Assembly (NCBI GenBank): GCA_944474755.1
Contig: OX104112.1
Coordinates: 61,659,640-61,723,639 of the forward strand
Direction of reading: 5' to 3'
DNA from: Limnoperna fortunei
Lineage: Eukaryota; Mollusca; Bivalvia; Mytilida; Modiolidae
Length of the DNA stretch: 64,000 nt
The position numbers and the translations under genes are program-made. Shown here piece after piece: positions 12,714 through 25,392 of the stretch. Under the pieces are notes generated by a model. That model did not search any database, had not been told where the DNA came from, and worked only from the letters and a program-made list of their open reading frames with translations. Positions within the stretch are counted from its first letter, which is position 1; each line of letters begins with the position of its first letter.

Positions 12714-12985
12714 GGGGCTTCTGTGGCCAAGTGGCTAAGGTAGTTCGTCTACTATTGATCACGTGGTCTGTTAACTTTGATGTTGCTGGCTCGAGTCTCA
12801 CTGTGGGTAGTGTGCGCTCGACTCCAATCTTAATTAAAAAGGAATGCCAATTTTCCTGCCGAATGTTGGGAGTTTTCACCAGGCCATGATCCCCCGCTTC
12901 CTCCCCCAATAAAACACTGGACACCATGATAAAGCTGAAAAATTGCTGAAAGTGGCGTTAAACACCAATTAAGCAATCAATACAA
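12714..12985 (+). mobile_element. tRNA-derived SINE, nearly full length
   Basis: It begins with a tRNA-like head (GGGGCTTCTGTGGCCAAGTG, then GCTAAGG as A box, then GGCTCGAGTCTCA as B box). It continues through a CTTCCTCCCCCAATAAAA body and ends with GAAAAATTGCTGAAAGTGGC, GTTAAACACC and an AATC-like tail. The same head-body-tail order recurs at 22235, 25112 and 31281 in this window. Confidence 0.85.
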
Positions 12986-13729
12986 ATAACAGCAAAGATA
13001 CACAAGATACGCAGAGATACATGTAATCGATTTCGTTCTTATAACGACATTGTCTTTTTTTATTAAAACTACAATTGTAACTTAGAAATTACGGCTCTTT
13101 TTATAAGATTCGCGTTGGTTCATTCATAATCGACGTGGTAGTTTATCTATGTTAAATCTCTTTTCTCCGAAAATTTCTTCATATTTCTTCCTATTGTTTT
13201 CCATTTACATCATTTAAAATTTAATTTTTAATTTAATTTTTAAAGCTAAAATTATGTTATTTCTTAAAAATCTATAATTGTGTATTAGTTAAAAGCTTAC
13301 GTGAATAGAAAAATCCGAAGAAGAAGTAAGAGAATAATTTGTGGAAGTCCATGGTAGTGGTCCCGTATCAAAAATTATCGTTGTAATTAACAACTCATGT
13401 CGTGGTCAAATAGAAATATAATCGTCATTATAGGCTGTAGAAAAAAGTGTAAAACACCGAAAATGGAAATGAGGGTCAATAAAGGAGCATTTCATGTGGC
13501 ACAAACATATATACAAACAAATCAATGAAAATCGGAAGTTAGTAAACAAGCAGACAAACAAAAAAATAAATTTTCTAACTACAACCTACAATGCACATTT
13601 CTGTACAAGAGAATTAACATCGACTAGAAGATGGCAGTGTTGACTTCAAACATTAGTTATTAAATATTCGTTTTACAATTCAAATTCTGTCGCTGTACAC
13701 ATAAATTAGTAGTACAAATAATTCTGGTG

Positions 13730-13800
13730 CTCATCCAGAATAAAGCTGAAAAAGTTGAAAAACTGTTCGATTGCCGTTAAGAACACAAACGATCAATCTT
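13730..13800 (+). repeat. Decayed SINE 3' end
   Basis: The block keeps AAAGCTGAAAAAGTTGAAAA, then GCCGTTAAGAACAC and a CGATCAATC tail, matching the 3' third of the SINE at 12714. The head and body are absent. Confidence 0.45.
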
Positions 13801-14678
13801 TAGTTGAGGTTAACAATACAGTTGGTTTTTAAGGCAACAAAAAGGCAAAAAATTTCTCTGGAAATGAGAATTTAAGGTTGTGCTAGAATTTACACGCGGA
13901 TATTAAGCTGTATTAAGAAAATAGCTAGGAAACCAACCGAACAACTAGAGCCGAAAAGTCAAGCGGCAATAAGTGAGTAACCGAATATGGATGCACTATA
14001 GTGCTCCGGACGAGTAAGCAGTTCCTGTCTCTTATTATACACCCGTCGTGTTACTCGTTGTCATGTTACATATTCTCGCCACCGTACGTTATGTACAGAC
14101 AGAACATTTACCTATGTTAGCCTCCTAGTGATAACAAGGAAAACACCTGACAATTGTCCTCTAACACCTTTCCTTATTGACAACAACATTACTGTAATTC
14201 TTTAAGTGATCCAGACTAATTTTCTGATTGCGTGACATATTCTTAACTTACACAACGCGATAAATAACTTCCTCAAAAGAACATTTCTTTTACATAAGTC
14301 CAATAATAGTGAAGACTCGAGAGTTGTAAATGTTTTATTTTCTTTGTGATTGTTGTGATTAACTATATAAATCTACAGTTACAGCTTAAAACTTTGTGTG
14401 AATATTTTAAAAATATATTACTTTAGTATATGTTTGATGATATTTTATTTAAAAACAACTTTCATTTTTAATTAAAACTACCGATGGTTTTATAATTCCA
14501 TAATGCTCTAATAGTGTTCAATGATATTCAAATAATCAAAGATGACATCGTCCCTTTTGCATTTCAGTAGGTTATATCCAATACATATATCTTTAATATT
14601 TCGGATTTCTTCGGAGTATTTCAGTCTAATTATAACTAAAAACTCAACTTATTTGCAAGCCATGTTTGATTTGTTAAC

Positions 14679-15683
14679 CCAAAACTTCTGTATAATGTTG
14701 ATGCTTGTCACGTGAAGATCGCAAGAGTGAGTTCATAATTGTGTCCAGTGTATATTGCTCAGAAAGTTTCGTTGGAATGCTAGTTGGTATCATCCCTGAC
14801 GAACGTCTCTGCTTTGCTATTAATGAATTGGAAAAGGTGTCTCCTATCAAATTAAATTTCAAATCGGAAAAATCTTTTGGCATTTCTGCCTCTAAATTCA
14901 TTTTAGAAATAAAAGAGCCTTTCAATTGTGACGGTTGGATATCAGAACTTTTCATTGGATCCTTTAATTTTTCGCTGAGTGATTTATAGTTGCTTAGAGT
15001 GTAACTTGGTTGATATGTAGTTCTCATTTTTTCCTGTAGTAAGTCATCATTCCTAGCCAAGTAAACTCCGTTGTAATTGGAGTAAATATGATTGTTTTTG
15101 ATATTGTTTTCGGTCAGTGATTGGTGGTATGACAATTCACCAACATTGTTTTCAGCGATATCAATATGATGTTTGTTGCCATCATCCTGTGACAAATTAG
15201 CGGGCGACGGAGTGGTTACCATACTTTCCGGCGGTATCTTGCTGTCAATCTTTACATTATTCGATTGTTGATTTCCATTTGCTTTACTAGAGACAAAAAT
15301 GGGTGACGGAATGCGGTTGAAAAGACTTTGATAAACGTAGTTATGGCCTTTTGTTTTATGTGACTGTAAATCTAATACATCTACAGTTCCTCCATTTTGA
15401 AAAGCTAAGTCATACCCAATCGAATCAGCATTTTTAATGTCATTCGATTCTTTATCCAAGAACAACGCGTGTCCCATTGACAAGGAACTTCCAACTCTGA
15501 CCTCTGAGCCTAAATTATAGTCCGGTAAACTAGCCAGTCCTGTGCCTGCTTTGTCAGATATACCATCACTCCATTTAAATACATAGTTATTATCAATGTC
15601 ACCATACATTCCAAAATCTTGTTTTAGGTTTAACTCTGCCCCGGAGTCTCCGGAATTTTTTTCAGAAACCATCAAGTCATTTC
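14679..15683 (-). CDS. Exon of the large secreted-protein gene (335 codons)
   Basis: The acceptor TTCTTCGCAG opens a phase-1 frame reading GNDLMVSEKNSGDSG. The frame leaves at TTGG|GTTAAC, again phase 1, where the next exon supplies AT to make Asp. If that weak donor is not used, the frame ends one codon later at TAA, an alternative C-terminus. The product is Ser/Asn/Gly-rich with no cysteine. It includes a segment with alternating polar and hydrophobic residues (NNYVFKWSDGISDKAGTG) and many potential N-glycosylation sites. No domain is recognised. The exon length is divisible by three, so it could be skipped without breaking the frame. Confidence 0.8.
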
Positions 15684-16053
15684 CTGCGAAGAAATAAATA
15701 AAAATTAATGTCTGTATTAGTCAATCATTTGTATGTTACAAAATCTTACAACTGTTAAACAGCATTATTTATTATGTTATGATGACGATGAGAATTGCAA
15801 TAGATTATAACTGATAGGCAAAGTCCTTCTAGCTTATCCCATCTCGCATATTTTTTAGTAGAAATAAAAAAAAATTAATAGTATCTGTATTCAAACGGTC
15901 GGTGTGGTAACGTGTGAGAATGCGTTGTTTAAAACAAAAGACTCGTAACAAACGCCAATATAATACAAAAAAAAAACAGACTGCAGATATATATGTCAAA
16001 ATAAACAATGAAATTGCGACAATGACGTTAATACAAAAGCAAGATAAACTTAC
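15684..16053 (-). other. Short intron (370 bp)
   Basis: It has a perfect GTAAGT donor after 16054 and a TTCTTCGCAG acceptor before 15683. It is AT-rich with no repeat seen. Confidence 0.75.
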
Positions 16054-17718
16054 CTTTTTGATTATTTGCATGTAATACAGCAAGTTCCACAGAGCCGTCG
16101 TTAAGACGAGGATCTATAATAATATCATAACCCTGCATATCTCCGGGAAGCTTTATAGCAAATGGACGGTCGTCATTTCCCCGTATCACCTCTAATACAG
16201 GAAATTTTGTGACAAATCCTTGTGAAATAAAACCTCTATTGTCTGTGTAATCATTTGGAACAGGTTTCGTTTCACTAATAGCAAGTTTTAAATGGTCGGG
16301 TTTGGTTTGAGCTTCATGACAACCTTGAATGGAACTCGGCATATCCTCAAACCGGTAATATTTTCCGTCTATAATGCATCCACCAGCAACCATTGAAGTT
16401 TTCACATTTGAAACACCAGATGTTAACGTTTTTTGAAACTGGTCAATAAACACATTTTTTGAGTTTGATGGAAATCTAGGGCTTAATGCAATTGGTATTG
16501 TGTTATAATAACTCGGAGTATCATTTGTAATAACTAAGTCACTGATGTTAGACAACCCGGATACAAGATTTGACATGTTTACTACAGTCGGAGGCTCGTA
16601 ACTAGTCACTGACGAAAGACCTGTAGTGAGCTCATCACTAAGCTGAAAAGGAATTTTCTGTGTGGATATATTGGCCTCAATGTCCGAAGCACTAACATTA
16701 AATGGTGTTGCCGCTGTTGAAGACAAATCATTATCAAGTATGTCCTGGCTACTTCGTGATGAATCTGTATTGATTGATGGAGTCGAGACAAGGTCATGTT
16801 TTTCAATTAGATTTTGTTCAACGTAGTTTAGGTTGTTGTACGATATGTCCGATATTTGGTCCATATTCCTTGAAATGGCGTTATAATTTTTATCTGGAAC
16901 AGGATGTGTTTCAGAATGAGATACAGGTTCTTTCATTAGTGCATCTACATGAGTTGGTTTTTGTTTAAAGAAAGAACCTTGATGATTGGAGAACGTATTC
17001 TCAGACTTGGAATCAGCATTCTCGTGGACATTTGTAGTATACTCTCCAACATCTGATATTTGCTGCTGCAGACTTTTGGCTTTAGCACTAATTTCTATTC
17101 CTTTCTGTTTATTTTTGTATGTGTTACTAACTACTTTTGTTTCCTCTTGTGTACCTTTCAACTTATTTCGTCTAGTTGAAAACACAGGCAAACCGTTAGA
17201 AAGAGTTTTGCTTATTCTATTTACTAGTACTATTTTATCATTCGTGTCCCTTTTCTTGTGATTTTTCCTTTTTTTATGTCTCATAGGTTTTATTTCATGT
17301 AATTGCAACATTTCTTCGTGTCTGTTAATTGCTTTATTTTTCTTATTTTTAGAAACTTTATCGGATTTAAGAAGTTCGTTTACAATTTTTAAACTAATAT
17401 GGCCCTGGTGTATTTTTGAGTTTGTCAGAACATTGTCTTTATCTGTACGAAAATTCAACTTTAATGACGCCGGTGCTTTTTTGTATGAATTTTCCAGAAC
17501 GGCATCGATTGAGTTGCTAAACACCTTGACCGGCTTGTCCATCAGCTGATACATAAAAGCAGGTGCAGACAGTATCGACCTCTTCCTTCGATATTTACCA
17601 GACATTTTAAACTTTCTAAATTCATTATAGAGTAATCGATTGTTTTCAAAATTTGTTATACTTTGTGTCATCCCGTTAGACTGTTTTTTGTCCTGCGAAT
17701 CTGTCTTAGTTGGTACAT
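16054..17718 (-). CDS. Exon of the large secreted-protein gene with furin site and a two-Cys segment
   Basis: Its 1,665 bases (555 codons, phase 1 to 1) are entered at TATATTTGCAG|AT and left at AAAAG|GTAAGT. Early in the exon a basic run, KYRRKR followed by SILSAPAF, is a clear proprotein-convertase site. A second basic cluster (MRHKKRKNHKKR) follows about 100 residues later. The middle is Ser/Thr/Asn-rich. Near the end is the only cysteine pair, GGCIIDGKYYRFEDMP ... QGC, which recalls the first part of a VWC-type module; the full module is not there. It is followed by a beta-rich stretch (FPVLEVIRGNDDRPFAIKLP, then GDMQGYDIIIDPRL). This may be the most structured part of the protein. The family is not recognised. 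Confidence 0.85.
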
Positions 17719-17860
17719 CTGCAAATATATAAAACCTTAATAAAATTAGAACATTTATGGTGTAAGTATTGAGAGCGCTAAATCATAATCTTTATGTGAG
17801 TTGTTTATTCAGAAAAAAACAATGAAATATTTTGCTTATTGTGAGATTTGACCTTATTTA

Positions 17861-17957
17861 CTCCGGGTTCCTCTCCCAATAAAAACTGGACGCCATGATA
17901 TATCAGAAAAATTGCTGAAAGTGGCGTTAAACATCGATCAAAAAAACAAACAAACAA
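17861..17957 (+). mobile_element. SINE 3' fragment beside a splice donor
   Basis: It has the typical SINE body-to-tail order: CTCTCCCAATAAAAACTGGA, CGCCATGATAT, GAAAAATTGCTGAAAGTGGC and GTTAAACAT, then an A-rich tail. It lies in the 251-bp intron between the exons at 16054-17718 and 17970-20636, with its tail end about 12 bases from the donor. Confidence 0.75.
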
Positions 17958-17969
17958 CTAAATAAAAAC

Positions 17970-20636
17970 CTGGTGCGTGCAAGGCTACTTTGTACTCCGT
18001 TTCTGGTGTGTTCTTTGCTGTAGCTGTATTGTCTGGACTTTGGATGTTTTCGCTTGGTAACATCTTAACAACCGGAGGATTAGACATGAATGAAAACGTT
18101 TGTTTTCTGTTTTCGCCCTCTGTTTTGGAGTTTCTAAATTTTGGTGTCCATTTTTTAACATTTTTTCCTTCGGTTTGTTTGGAGTCCACCATTCTAGTTT
18201 TTTCCAAAATATTAGTATATGTTTCATTATTACTGGATAAAGTGTCATTTATCTGTGGGTTTTTATTTAATACGTCTTTTACGGCTTCCTTGTGACTTTT
18301 GCCGCCGCTAAAAACGTTATTCGGCGTAAATTTGGCATTTGTCTCCTTTAAACTGGCAAAAGGGTTTTTATTTGAACCATTTGATGTATGAAGTTGCGAT
18401 GAATTAGTGTTAACAAAATGTTCCTTCGTGTCATATCCAGGAATAACTAAATTCGGGGTTGACGTCACTTTGGAGTCGGAAGGCTTTTCTAATTTTGCAG
18501 TTTTTTGTTCATACGTCCCAAAGTTTTGTAAAGGATCTGTTGTCATATTGATATGTACAAAGCCCGCCACTTTATTACTTTCTGTATTCTCAGATTTCAA
18601 TTCAGGAACAACAACTACTCCTTGGCTAAATGACTTGCCATCAGTTTGGCTTTCGTTACGTTTATTTGTATGTACCTGTAGATTATTAGTATTCTTATCC
18701 GTTATTTGATCGTTCGGATCATTATTGCGGATCGATTGATCTACTGTCGGTGGTGGCGATGGAGCCGACAAATTAATAGATGACTCCATTATCTCTGCTG
18801 CTGGTGAAATGTCTATGATTCCAGACGAGGTAGCGGCATCGCCAAAAGTATTACCAGCAATAATATCCACTTTATTAGTTTGTGAAATATCTGATTGGAC
18901 AAGTGAATTAATACTTTGATCATGTTGTGTTATCGATGAACCTTTATTTTCAACAGCCTCCTGTTGATAAATTATCGTTGGATTATCGGTAACGAACCCC
19001 CTTTCCTTCACCAAATTTTCTGACACCTTTACCTTTGCATTCATATTTAACGGTTCTAGCAAGGTGGATGTTTGTCCGGTTATAACAGAGGTCGATGGGT
19101 TATTTCCTGAAACAACTGGTTTGTTGGTGACATGTACTGTAACACTTGACTGCATATTTTTCATATCTTTGTAAGCTTTAAATACAGAATCTGTAACTTG
19201 TGTGTCGTTGTTTACGTGTCCTTTACTAAAGGATTCCTTATCTGTTGGTAGTACAGATTGACTTGCTGACTGCGTATCAGTTTTAGCCGAGAAAGATTCT
19301 TGTGATTTTATTGAACCTGTATCAACCAATATTTTAGCAGTCACTCTTTGCGAATTGTGCATGTTTTCCGAATTTAATCTACTATTTTCCACTGTGTTGA
19401 AGATAACGGAAGAAGTTGTCTGAATGTTCATATTTGGTACCGTCAGTACTTCACTTGTTTGTTCGTTGCTGATCATGGGAGTTATGTCTCTGGATGATGC
19501 ATTGATATCAGATTTTTTCTCATTAACTTTACCCGTCGTTATTCCTGGTTCCTTTATTCCAATCCAAGAAAATCCCTTGGTTATTGAAGCGCCTTGTTTG
19601 TCTAATTCTATTGGTTGAAGATTTCTATTGTCGGTGGCAGTTAAGGTGTCCGTCTGTAAGAGTATTTTGTTTTCCCCTTTAGTTTCTTTGTCTGATTTGG
19701 CGCCAAATCGTAACGGTTGTATGACAGTAGTCGAATATTGGTTATTACTTGAATCTTTTGTAAGCTTCATTGTAGTATCGACTACTGCCTGATCTGTTAC
19801 GTTCGAAACGTTTTCGTTCGTTTTATTCACAGATATTCTTGAGCGATCCTGAGATAAGTCTTCAAATCTAAAATTAGCATGCATCGAATCGTTTTCATTG
19901 TGAAACAATCGGTTTTGTTGAACACTTTGATCGGCAGATTGTGGGTTAGTAGAGGAGATCGAATTTACTTTCACTTGATTTATGTGTGTTGCATCCGGAG
20001 ATTGCTTATTTGCAAAACCTCCGTTGACGGACTGTACATCTTTTAATGAGAATTTATGTTCCTTGTGTGAGTTTGACGACAACGGTGATTTAGAGGAAGT
20101 GATTTGTTCGTTTGTATTTCTGCTCTCTGATTGTAATGTATTCAACAACATTGCTTTTCCGTTTGCTTGGCTCACGCGTTCTGTGTCCGTTGTATATGTT
20201 GATGCGTTCCTTGTAGTTTGTACTTTTTCTGTACGAGTAGAATTCCCCTGCTGTACTAGTTCTGTTGAGTTATGTTGCATACTACGTAACGTTTTATGTG
20301 GTTCTAGATCATTATTATTAGTTTTAAGAATGGTACCTCCGTCAGTTATTTGTTTATTGTCAGATACAACGTGTTTATCTGTGATACTTTTCCCATTAAT
20401 TGTGTTAAACGATGCCGTCTCTGATGTGTTTTGTAATGTAACAGACTGTTCAGTAACAGATTGTACGGCTTTTGACTCTTGGTTGGCTGGTACATGGGTA
20501 TGGTTAGTAGTTTTTAACCTTTGTTGTGTTAAATGGAGAATCGCATTCCATACATTTAGAACCTGCTGCAGCTGGGACTTTTCCTGGTAGTTATCGTCAT
20601 CATCTTGTGCAACGCTGCAATCCGGCATGTAAAGAC
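17970..20636 (-). CDS. Longest N-terminal exon of the large secreted-protein gene (889 codons)
   Basis: The acceptor TTTTTATCTATGCAG opens a phase-1 frame reading GLYMPDCSVAQDDDDNYQEK. It leaves at CACCAG|GTTTTT, phase 1, and the next exon completes Asp. The sequence is dominated by Ser, Thr, Asn, Gln and Val in short beta-prone clusters with many N-x-S/T sites. It has a single cysteine, near its start, and no long hydrophobic segment. Its frame is open above the acceptor to about 20724, but that extension has no start context. I take the upstream continuation to be the 23-nt exon at 22526-22548, which would pair the first cysteine with others. The exon is likely extracellular and glycosylated. 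Function unknown. Confidence 0.85.
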
Positions 20637-22525
20637 CTGCATAGATAAAAACAATCCGACCTGTCAATGTATACATAGAACAAAAATACACAAAACCGTT
20701 AAAGTTAACTTGTTGTGGTTCCAAATATAGCTGACATAATTATTGCTCGCTGGATGTTAACAATATACTTCTTTGAAAAACACCATCGGGTTGGGTCTTA
20801 TGTGATCCTTTTTACTACAATTTATTTAGGAAAAAACAGACAGTAATTCAAAACAATAAAATGATATTTATTCGAAAACATGTTCACGATATTGTCGATA
20901 AGGCAAGTAGTTATTCGATGCTACGAAATTTCATAGTATTTGTCAAATATGTTTGGTATTAGACAGGTAAGTAACTAATTAGGAAATATAGATTGATTTG
21001 TGGTAATAATATTTAACCAAAACTGACACATAAATATCTTTGTCAGTTTATTGGTAATAAATTCAAGTTTTGACGCATTTAAGTCACGTGTAAAGCCACT
21101 GTCAACAAATATAAACATGTTTTCCCGGAATAAAAAATAATTAGACATGAATGTCAATTGTATTATTTTAATTACTCCCTATAAGACTAAGCTTTTATGT
21201 ATTTTTATTAGTCATCACAGGTGGGATGTCCGAACACTTTAATTGCTACCAAGCCACGGGTTCAAAATATACTATACTTCTATTTTTGCACATGATATGA
21301 TTAATTAAAGTGAACAAAAATATATTCATATTACTTGTATTAGAATAAAGACCAAGATAGCTAGCAAAAAGTGTCAACGAGGACATTAATAATCAGTTTT
21401 AAAGTAAATTATTACATTTTACGACGTTGATTTCGGAGAATAAATATATATCGAACTTACAATTATGGTTAATTTTGCGAGATTTATTGATTCACAGACA
21501 AAAAGGGACAGTTTAATAATATAACAAACTTCAAAAACCATGTCACCAAAAATTTATGAAAACACATACATAAAGGACCAATAAGGGGAATTAAAATACT
21601 GACCTAGAACAGTCACACGCGAAATTCAGTTTGTGGCAGGCTTGTACCTAGCTACAATAATGTAGCTAGTTGTACCGGTAAGGTTATCGTAAACACAATT
21701 ACGGAAATTAAAATGAAATTTTTTAGTAGGGTGTATCGATCAAAGTAATCCTAAAACACCCCCCTTTATTGTAACGCCCTAACAACTGCAGAAACGTATT
21801 ACGCCATTAAAAACCAAAACTATCACTATTGCGACTTAGAAAGGCCTATACAACAGCTACAGGAACGAGGAAAATAATCGAATACATAAATTAAGAAATA
21901 TACATTTTAATGAAGAAAGTTATCAAACACACAAATATTGAAAGATGGTTTCAAAGATTCAGTAATTTTGGCATGTCATTTTTTAAGAAAACAAATAACA
22001 TCTTATGATTGAAAAACAGTTAACAGTTACTTTATTTTCAAAAATAACAGTTAACAGACGTGTAAATGTGCCCAAAACACGTTAACAGAAGAGATCTTGC
22101 CCCCCCCCCCCCCCCGACAGACGTGTGACAGCAATATGCTGATAATCATAAAGTGTTGTAAGTTCAGTCATAACGATTTTAAATTGAAGCTGAAGTATTT
22201 ATATTTTTTAAATATGTTTTTAAAGAACTACATTAAGGGCCTAGGTGCCCGAGTGGTTAAGGTAGTTCGTCTATTATTGATCACGTGGTCTGTCAACACT
22301 AAGGTTGTTGTTTCGAGTCTCACAGCGGAAAGGTACTCGACTACAATCTTAATTGACAAGGATTGCCAGTTTTCTTACCGAAGGTCTGGAGTTTTCTCCG
22401 GGTTCTCCGGCTTCCTCCGCCTATAAAAACCGGACGCCATGAAATAGCTGAAAAATTGCTGAAAGTGACGTTTAACACGATTCAAACAAACAAAAGAACT
22501 ACATTTAATGTAAATTAAATATTAC
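20637..22525 (-). other. Intron, mostly unique AT-rich sequence
   Basis: It includes a short perfect hairpin (CTAGCTACA / TGTAGCTAG, loop ATAA, 21648-21669), a poly-C run at about 22100 and a complete SINE at 22235. No further exon is seen. Confidence 0.4.
22235..22492 (+). mobile_element. tRNA-derived SINE with 13-bp target-site duplication
   Basis: It is a full-length copy with a tRNA-like head (GGGCCTAGGTGCCCGAGTGG, then TTAAGG), a B-box-like GTTTCGAGTCTCA, a CCTCCGCCTATAAAAACCGG body and a GAAAGTGACGTTTAACACG tail. AAAGAACTACATT is present immediately before it (22222-22234) and immediately after it (22493-22505), which fixes both ends and shows L1/RTE-type insertion. Confidence 0.9.
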
Positions 22526-22548
22526 CTTGAGTGTTGCAAAACTCGCGT
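22526..22548 (-). CDS. Candidate 23-nt microexon of the large secreted-protein gene
   Basis: A strong acceptor (TTGTTCTTTTTTAG) and a donor (CAAG|GTAATA) bracket 23 bases reading REFCNTQ in the frame required by the exon at 17970-20636: the final G plus GT gives Gly. Its first base completes a codon begun by two bases, which fits the exon ending at 24496 (GA plus A gives Glu). The joined peptide ...NFNEDE-REFCNTQ-GLYMPDC... keeps its acidic and cysteine character across both junctions. The evidence is splice consensus plus phase on both sides. The short length keeps confidence low. Confidence 0.4.
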
Positions 22549-24495
22549 CTAAAAAAGAACAATATGGCTACTGGCGGATAAAGAGAGGGTGGGGCTCAAT
22601 ATTCAAGTAATATTGAGAAACTATATACATAATGTAAATAAAAAAACATTTAACAAAAAATTGTTTGTTATAAAAATTGTTTAAAAATCTCCCAAATATC
22701 CTGGGCTTCGAGGGCTTCCCCAAGCACCTTAGCTTCCTTGCGCCACAACTAATTCCCAGATTCGCGCCTGGTGACTCATTACATTCGCGTTCATATTTTC
22801 TTAAAATTCAAATAATAACAAATGTAGTTTGTTTAGCGTTATTTTTTAAGCTGTTTAGTGGTTAAAACAATTATTGAACATTTGAATACTTTCACTTGTA
22901 TGCTTACTATTTTAAACCAAGCGTACTCCGTTTGTTGGACGTACTGGTGGTATTTATTTTTCTACAACGCTTAGATACCATATAGTGTAACACGAGGTAC
23001 ATTACAAATACAATCAATTTTAAACAACGATATGGATATACTGAAGAAACAGATAGTTCTTCACTTGACATAAATAAACTCTTTGTAGTATTCTTGTTGC
23101 TTGACTTAAACTTAGAAAAGATCCAACAAATTAAATAGTAATTTTAACAACGTATATTTACTGATGAGCGCACATCTTATTTATATGCTAGTATTTATAT
23201 AAACTTATTATATTTGTGATATTTAAGAACTCACTGAGATAATTTGTATCGTGGTTAGAGAAGTACCAGGAGGGAACCGTATATACGTTATCACAGGGAA
23301 TAACTTTTTTCCTTGCATCAAACTATGTGCACCTTTTGCAACTGTACAGGCTCAATCGAGAACCACGATAAGCTGGAATTGTGTTACAACTAGGATACAC
23401 AATTTTCAAAGTTATTACGCTGGTCAAAAAGAACCGACATATTATTTGTTGAAATGTCATAGTAAAGATATCAACAAGGGATAGACTTTGAATTGTATGT
23501 TGTTTAATTAATTTAAAAAAAACCAACCAGCTGGCAACCATTACAGTTATGATAATCACTCTCAAACAGTTTCTACGTCACTCTTCAGTTGAAGTCGGTA
23601 TATGGGGGAAGGGGGAGGGGGACGACACCAGTAGTAACTGATTCTAAGACCATGAATGGTAGTAAAAAAATGTCTTTCTCTATTAGACAGTCTTGGTTTG
23701 TATGGCATCATGTGATTCAGAATTTGTTGTATATTTAGATGTGGAAATCAACGTTGGCAGTAATGGACGGAAGTTGGAACAAAGAGTTGAAAGCGTCACA
23801 TTGGTGTTGAGTTACATAATTTTATTGTAATTATTTTGATGAGTTTAAAATTTCTCCGTTATTATACCAGATTTAACAAATCTATGCAGATTCAGTAAAA
23901 TGCTAGTACTACTTCTTCCCATTAAAACATCATTATATGAGGAAATACTCACATGTAGTATGTTGCATGTTTATGAGAAACGCATCTTAGCTAGCCGTGT
24001 TACGATCCCGGTCCCCCTGTCTCACGTGTTTTTCTTCCATTTTCGGACTACGTATTACTCCTTACATCTTGTGGAATTGTCCCATATATTTAGTTAGTCA
24101 TTTCAGTCTTGTTATTAGTGTTTTGTTCAGTTACAGTACAAAAAATATAAAGCGAAAAAAGGAAAAAAGTAATAAAAAAGTAATTAAAACTACTTACAAA
24201 CGAGAAGAAAACAAAAACTAAACTGTGTCACAATGTTCATTCTTCCTTCTGACGAAAAAATCAATTTCCTATTTAAATGATACCTACTGACAACATTCAA
24301 TTTAATTATTTATTTAAATCTGACAAGTGAATTAATTAAGATCAAATTTTGGTTTGTAATTAATTTAAAATTTACTAATGAATTTCTGGGCGATATGGAG
24401 TTGTTTGTAGTTATTTATGTTGCTGATGTACTTAACAAACTTTTTCGCTGAAATAGAAACAAAAATTTAAATGAATAGTGTAAAGATGTTTACAC

Positions 24496-24689
24496 TCATC
24501 CTCATTAAAATTCGGTCTTGCATTGCTCCAATTTAGCTTACTTGACCAACTGATGGCTATTCGTGGCCCGTCTGCCTGTAAACAGATTATATTATCTTGT
24601 CCATATAAACCACCTTTCCTACAAGTCAAAACTTGAATGTCCTTTATGGTATCTTGTACAGTGATTTCTGGGTTAAACATTGCCGCCAT
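24496..24689 (-). CDS. Candidate N-terminal exon with paired cysteines
   Basis: The frame from ATG at 24689 reads MAAMFNPEITVQDTIKDIQV, then LTCRKGGLYGQDNIICLQAD, then a Trp/Ser-rich stretch ending NFNEDE. This is coding-like, with balanced composition, no repeats and two cysteines, unlike the AT-rich chance frames around it. The donor would be GA|GTGTAA at 24496, phase 2, which fits the 23-nt exon downstream. The exon may start further 5' than this ATG: the frame is open to a stop just beyond the adjoining SINE tail, and an acceptor (AATACAAG) lies at about 24705. No signal peptide is present here, so at least one upstream exon is missing if the product is secreted. No domain name can be given. 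Confidence 0.45.
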
Positions 24690-24720
24690 CGAAATTGCTT
24701 GTATTGAATTATTTAAATAA

Positions 24721-24862
24721 TTTGTTTGCTTGAATGGGTTCTAACGCCACTTTCAATAGCTTTTTAGCTGTATCATGGCCTCCAGATTTTATAGGGGGAG
24801 GAAGCCGGAGTGCCCGGAGAAAATCCGACTTTCGGTAAGAAAACTGGCAAAATTTTTTATCA
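24721..24862 (-). mobile_element. 5'-truncated SINE abutting the candidate exon
   Basis: Read on the minus strand, it ends with TAGCTAAAAAGCTATTGAAA, GTGGCGTTAG and an A-rich tail. The head is lost. Its 3' end lies about 30 bases from the coding-like ATG at 24689. Confidence 0.75.
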
Positions 24863-25111
24863 CTTTTTTCCTCCCTAACTTCAAGTCCAGATCTTTGTAA
24901 TTGAGTATAAACAATGTCTGTGAGGTCCCCGCAAATCGTTTAACATAACAACAGAAGTTGTTTTTATAACATATGCATCTACTGGACAAATTATTTGAGA
25001 TGTGAAGAACTGGGTAAAATGTCAAATTGTGACGTTTACCATTTGAACTCCCAAACGAGTCTGGAACTAAAAAACAAAAGGCTTGTCTTGTTTGACTTGA
25101 CACCAGTTTTG

Positions 25112-25369
25112 TTTTTTTAATGGTGTTTAATGCCACTTTCAGGAATTTTCCAACTATATCCTGGCACCCAGTTTTATTGTGGGAAGAATCCGGAGAACCC
25201 GGGGAACACCCCCGACCTTCGGTAGGAAAGCTGGCAATCCTTGTCAATTAAGATTGTAGTCGAGTACACCCTGCCCGCAGTGAGACTCGAACCCGCAATC
25301 TCAGTGTTGACAGACCACGTGATCAATAGTAGACGACCTACCCGAACCACTCTGCCACCCAGGGCCCCA
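25112..25369 (-). mobile_element. tRNA-derived SINE, full length
   Basis: On the minus strand it starts GGGGCCCTGGGTGGCAGAGT, then GGTTCGGG, has a B box (GGGTTCGAGTCTCAC), and ends in the GAAAGTGGCATTAAACACC tail. It is oriented head to head with the partial plus-strand SINE that begins at 25393. Confidence 0.85.
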
Positions 25370-25392
25370 ACCAGTGATGAAATTAGGCTTTA

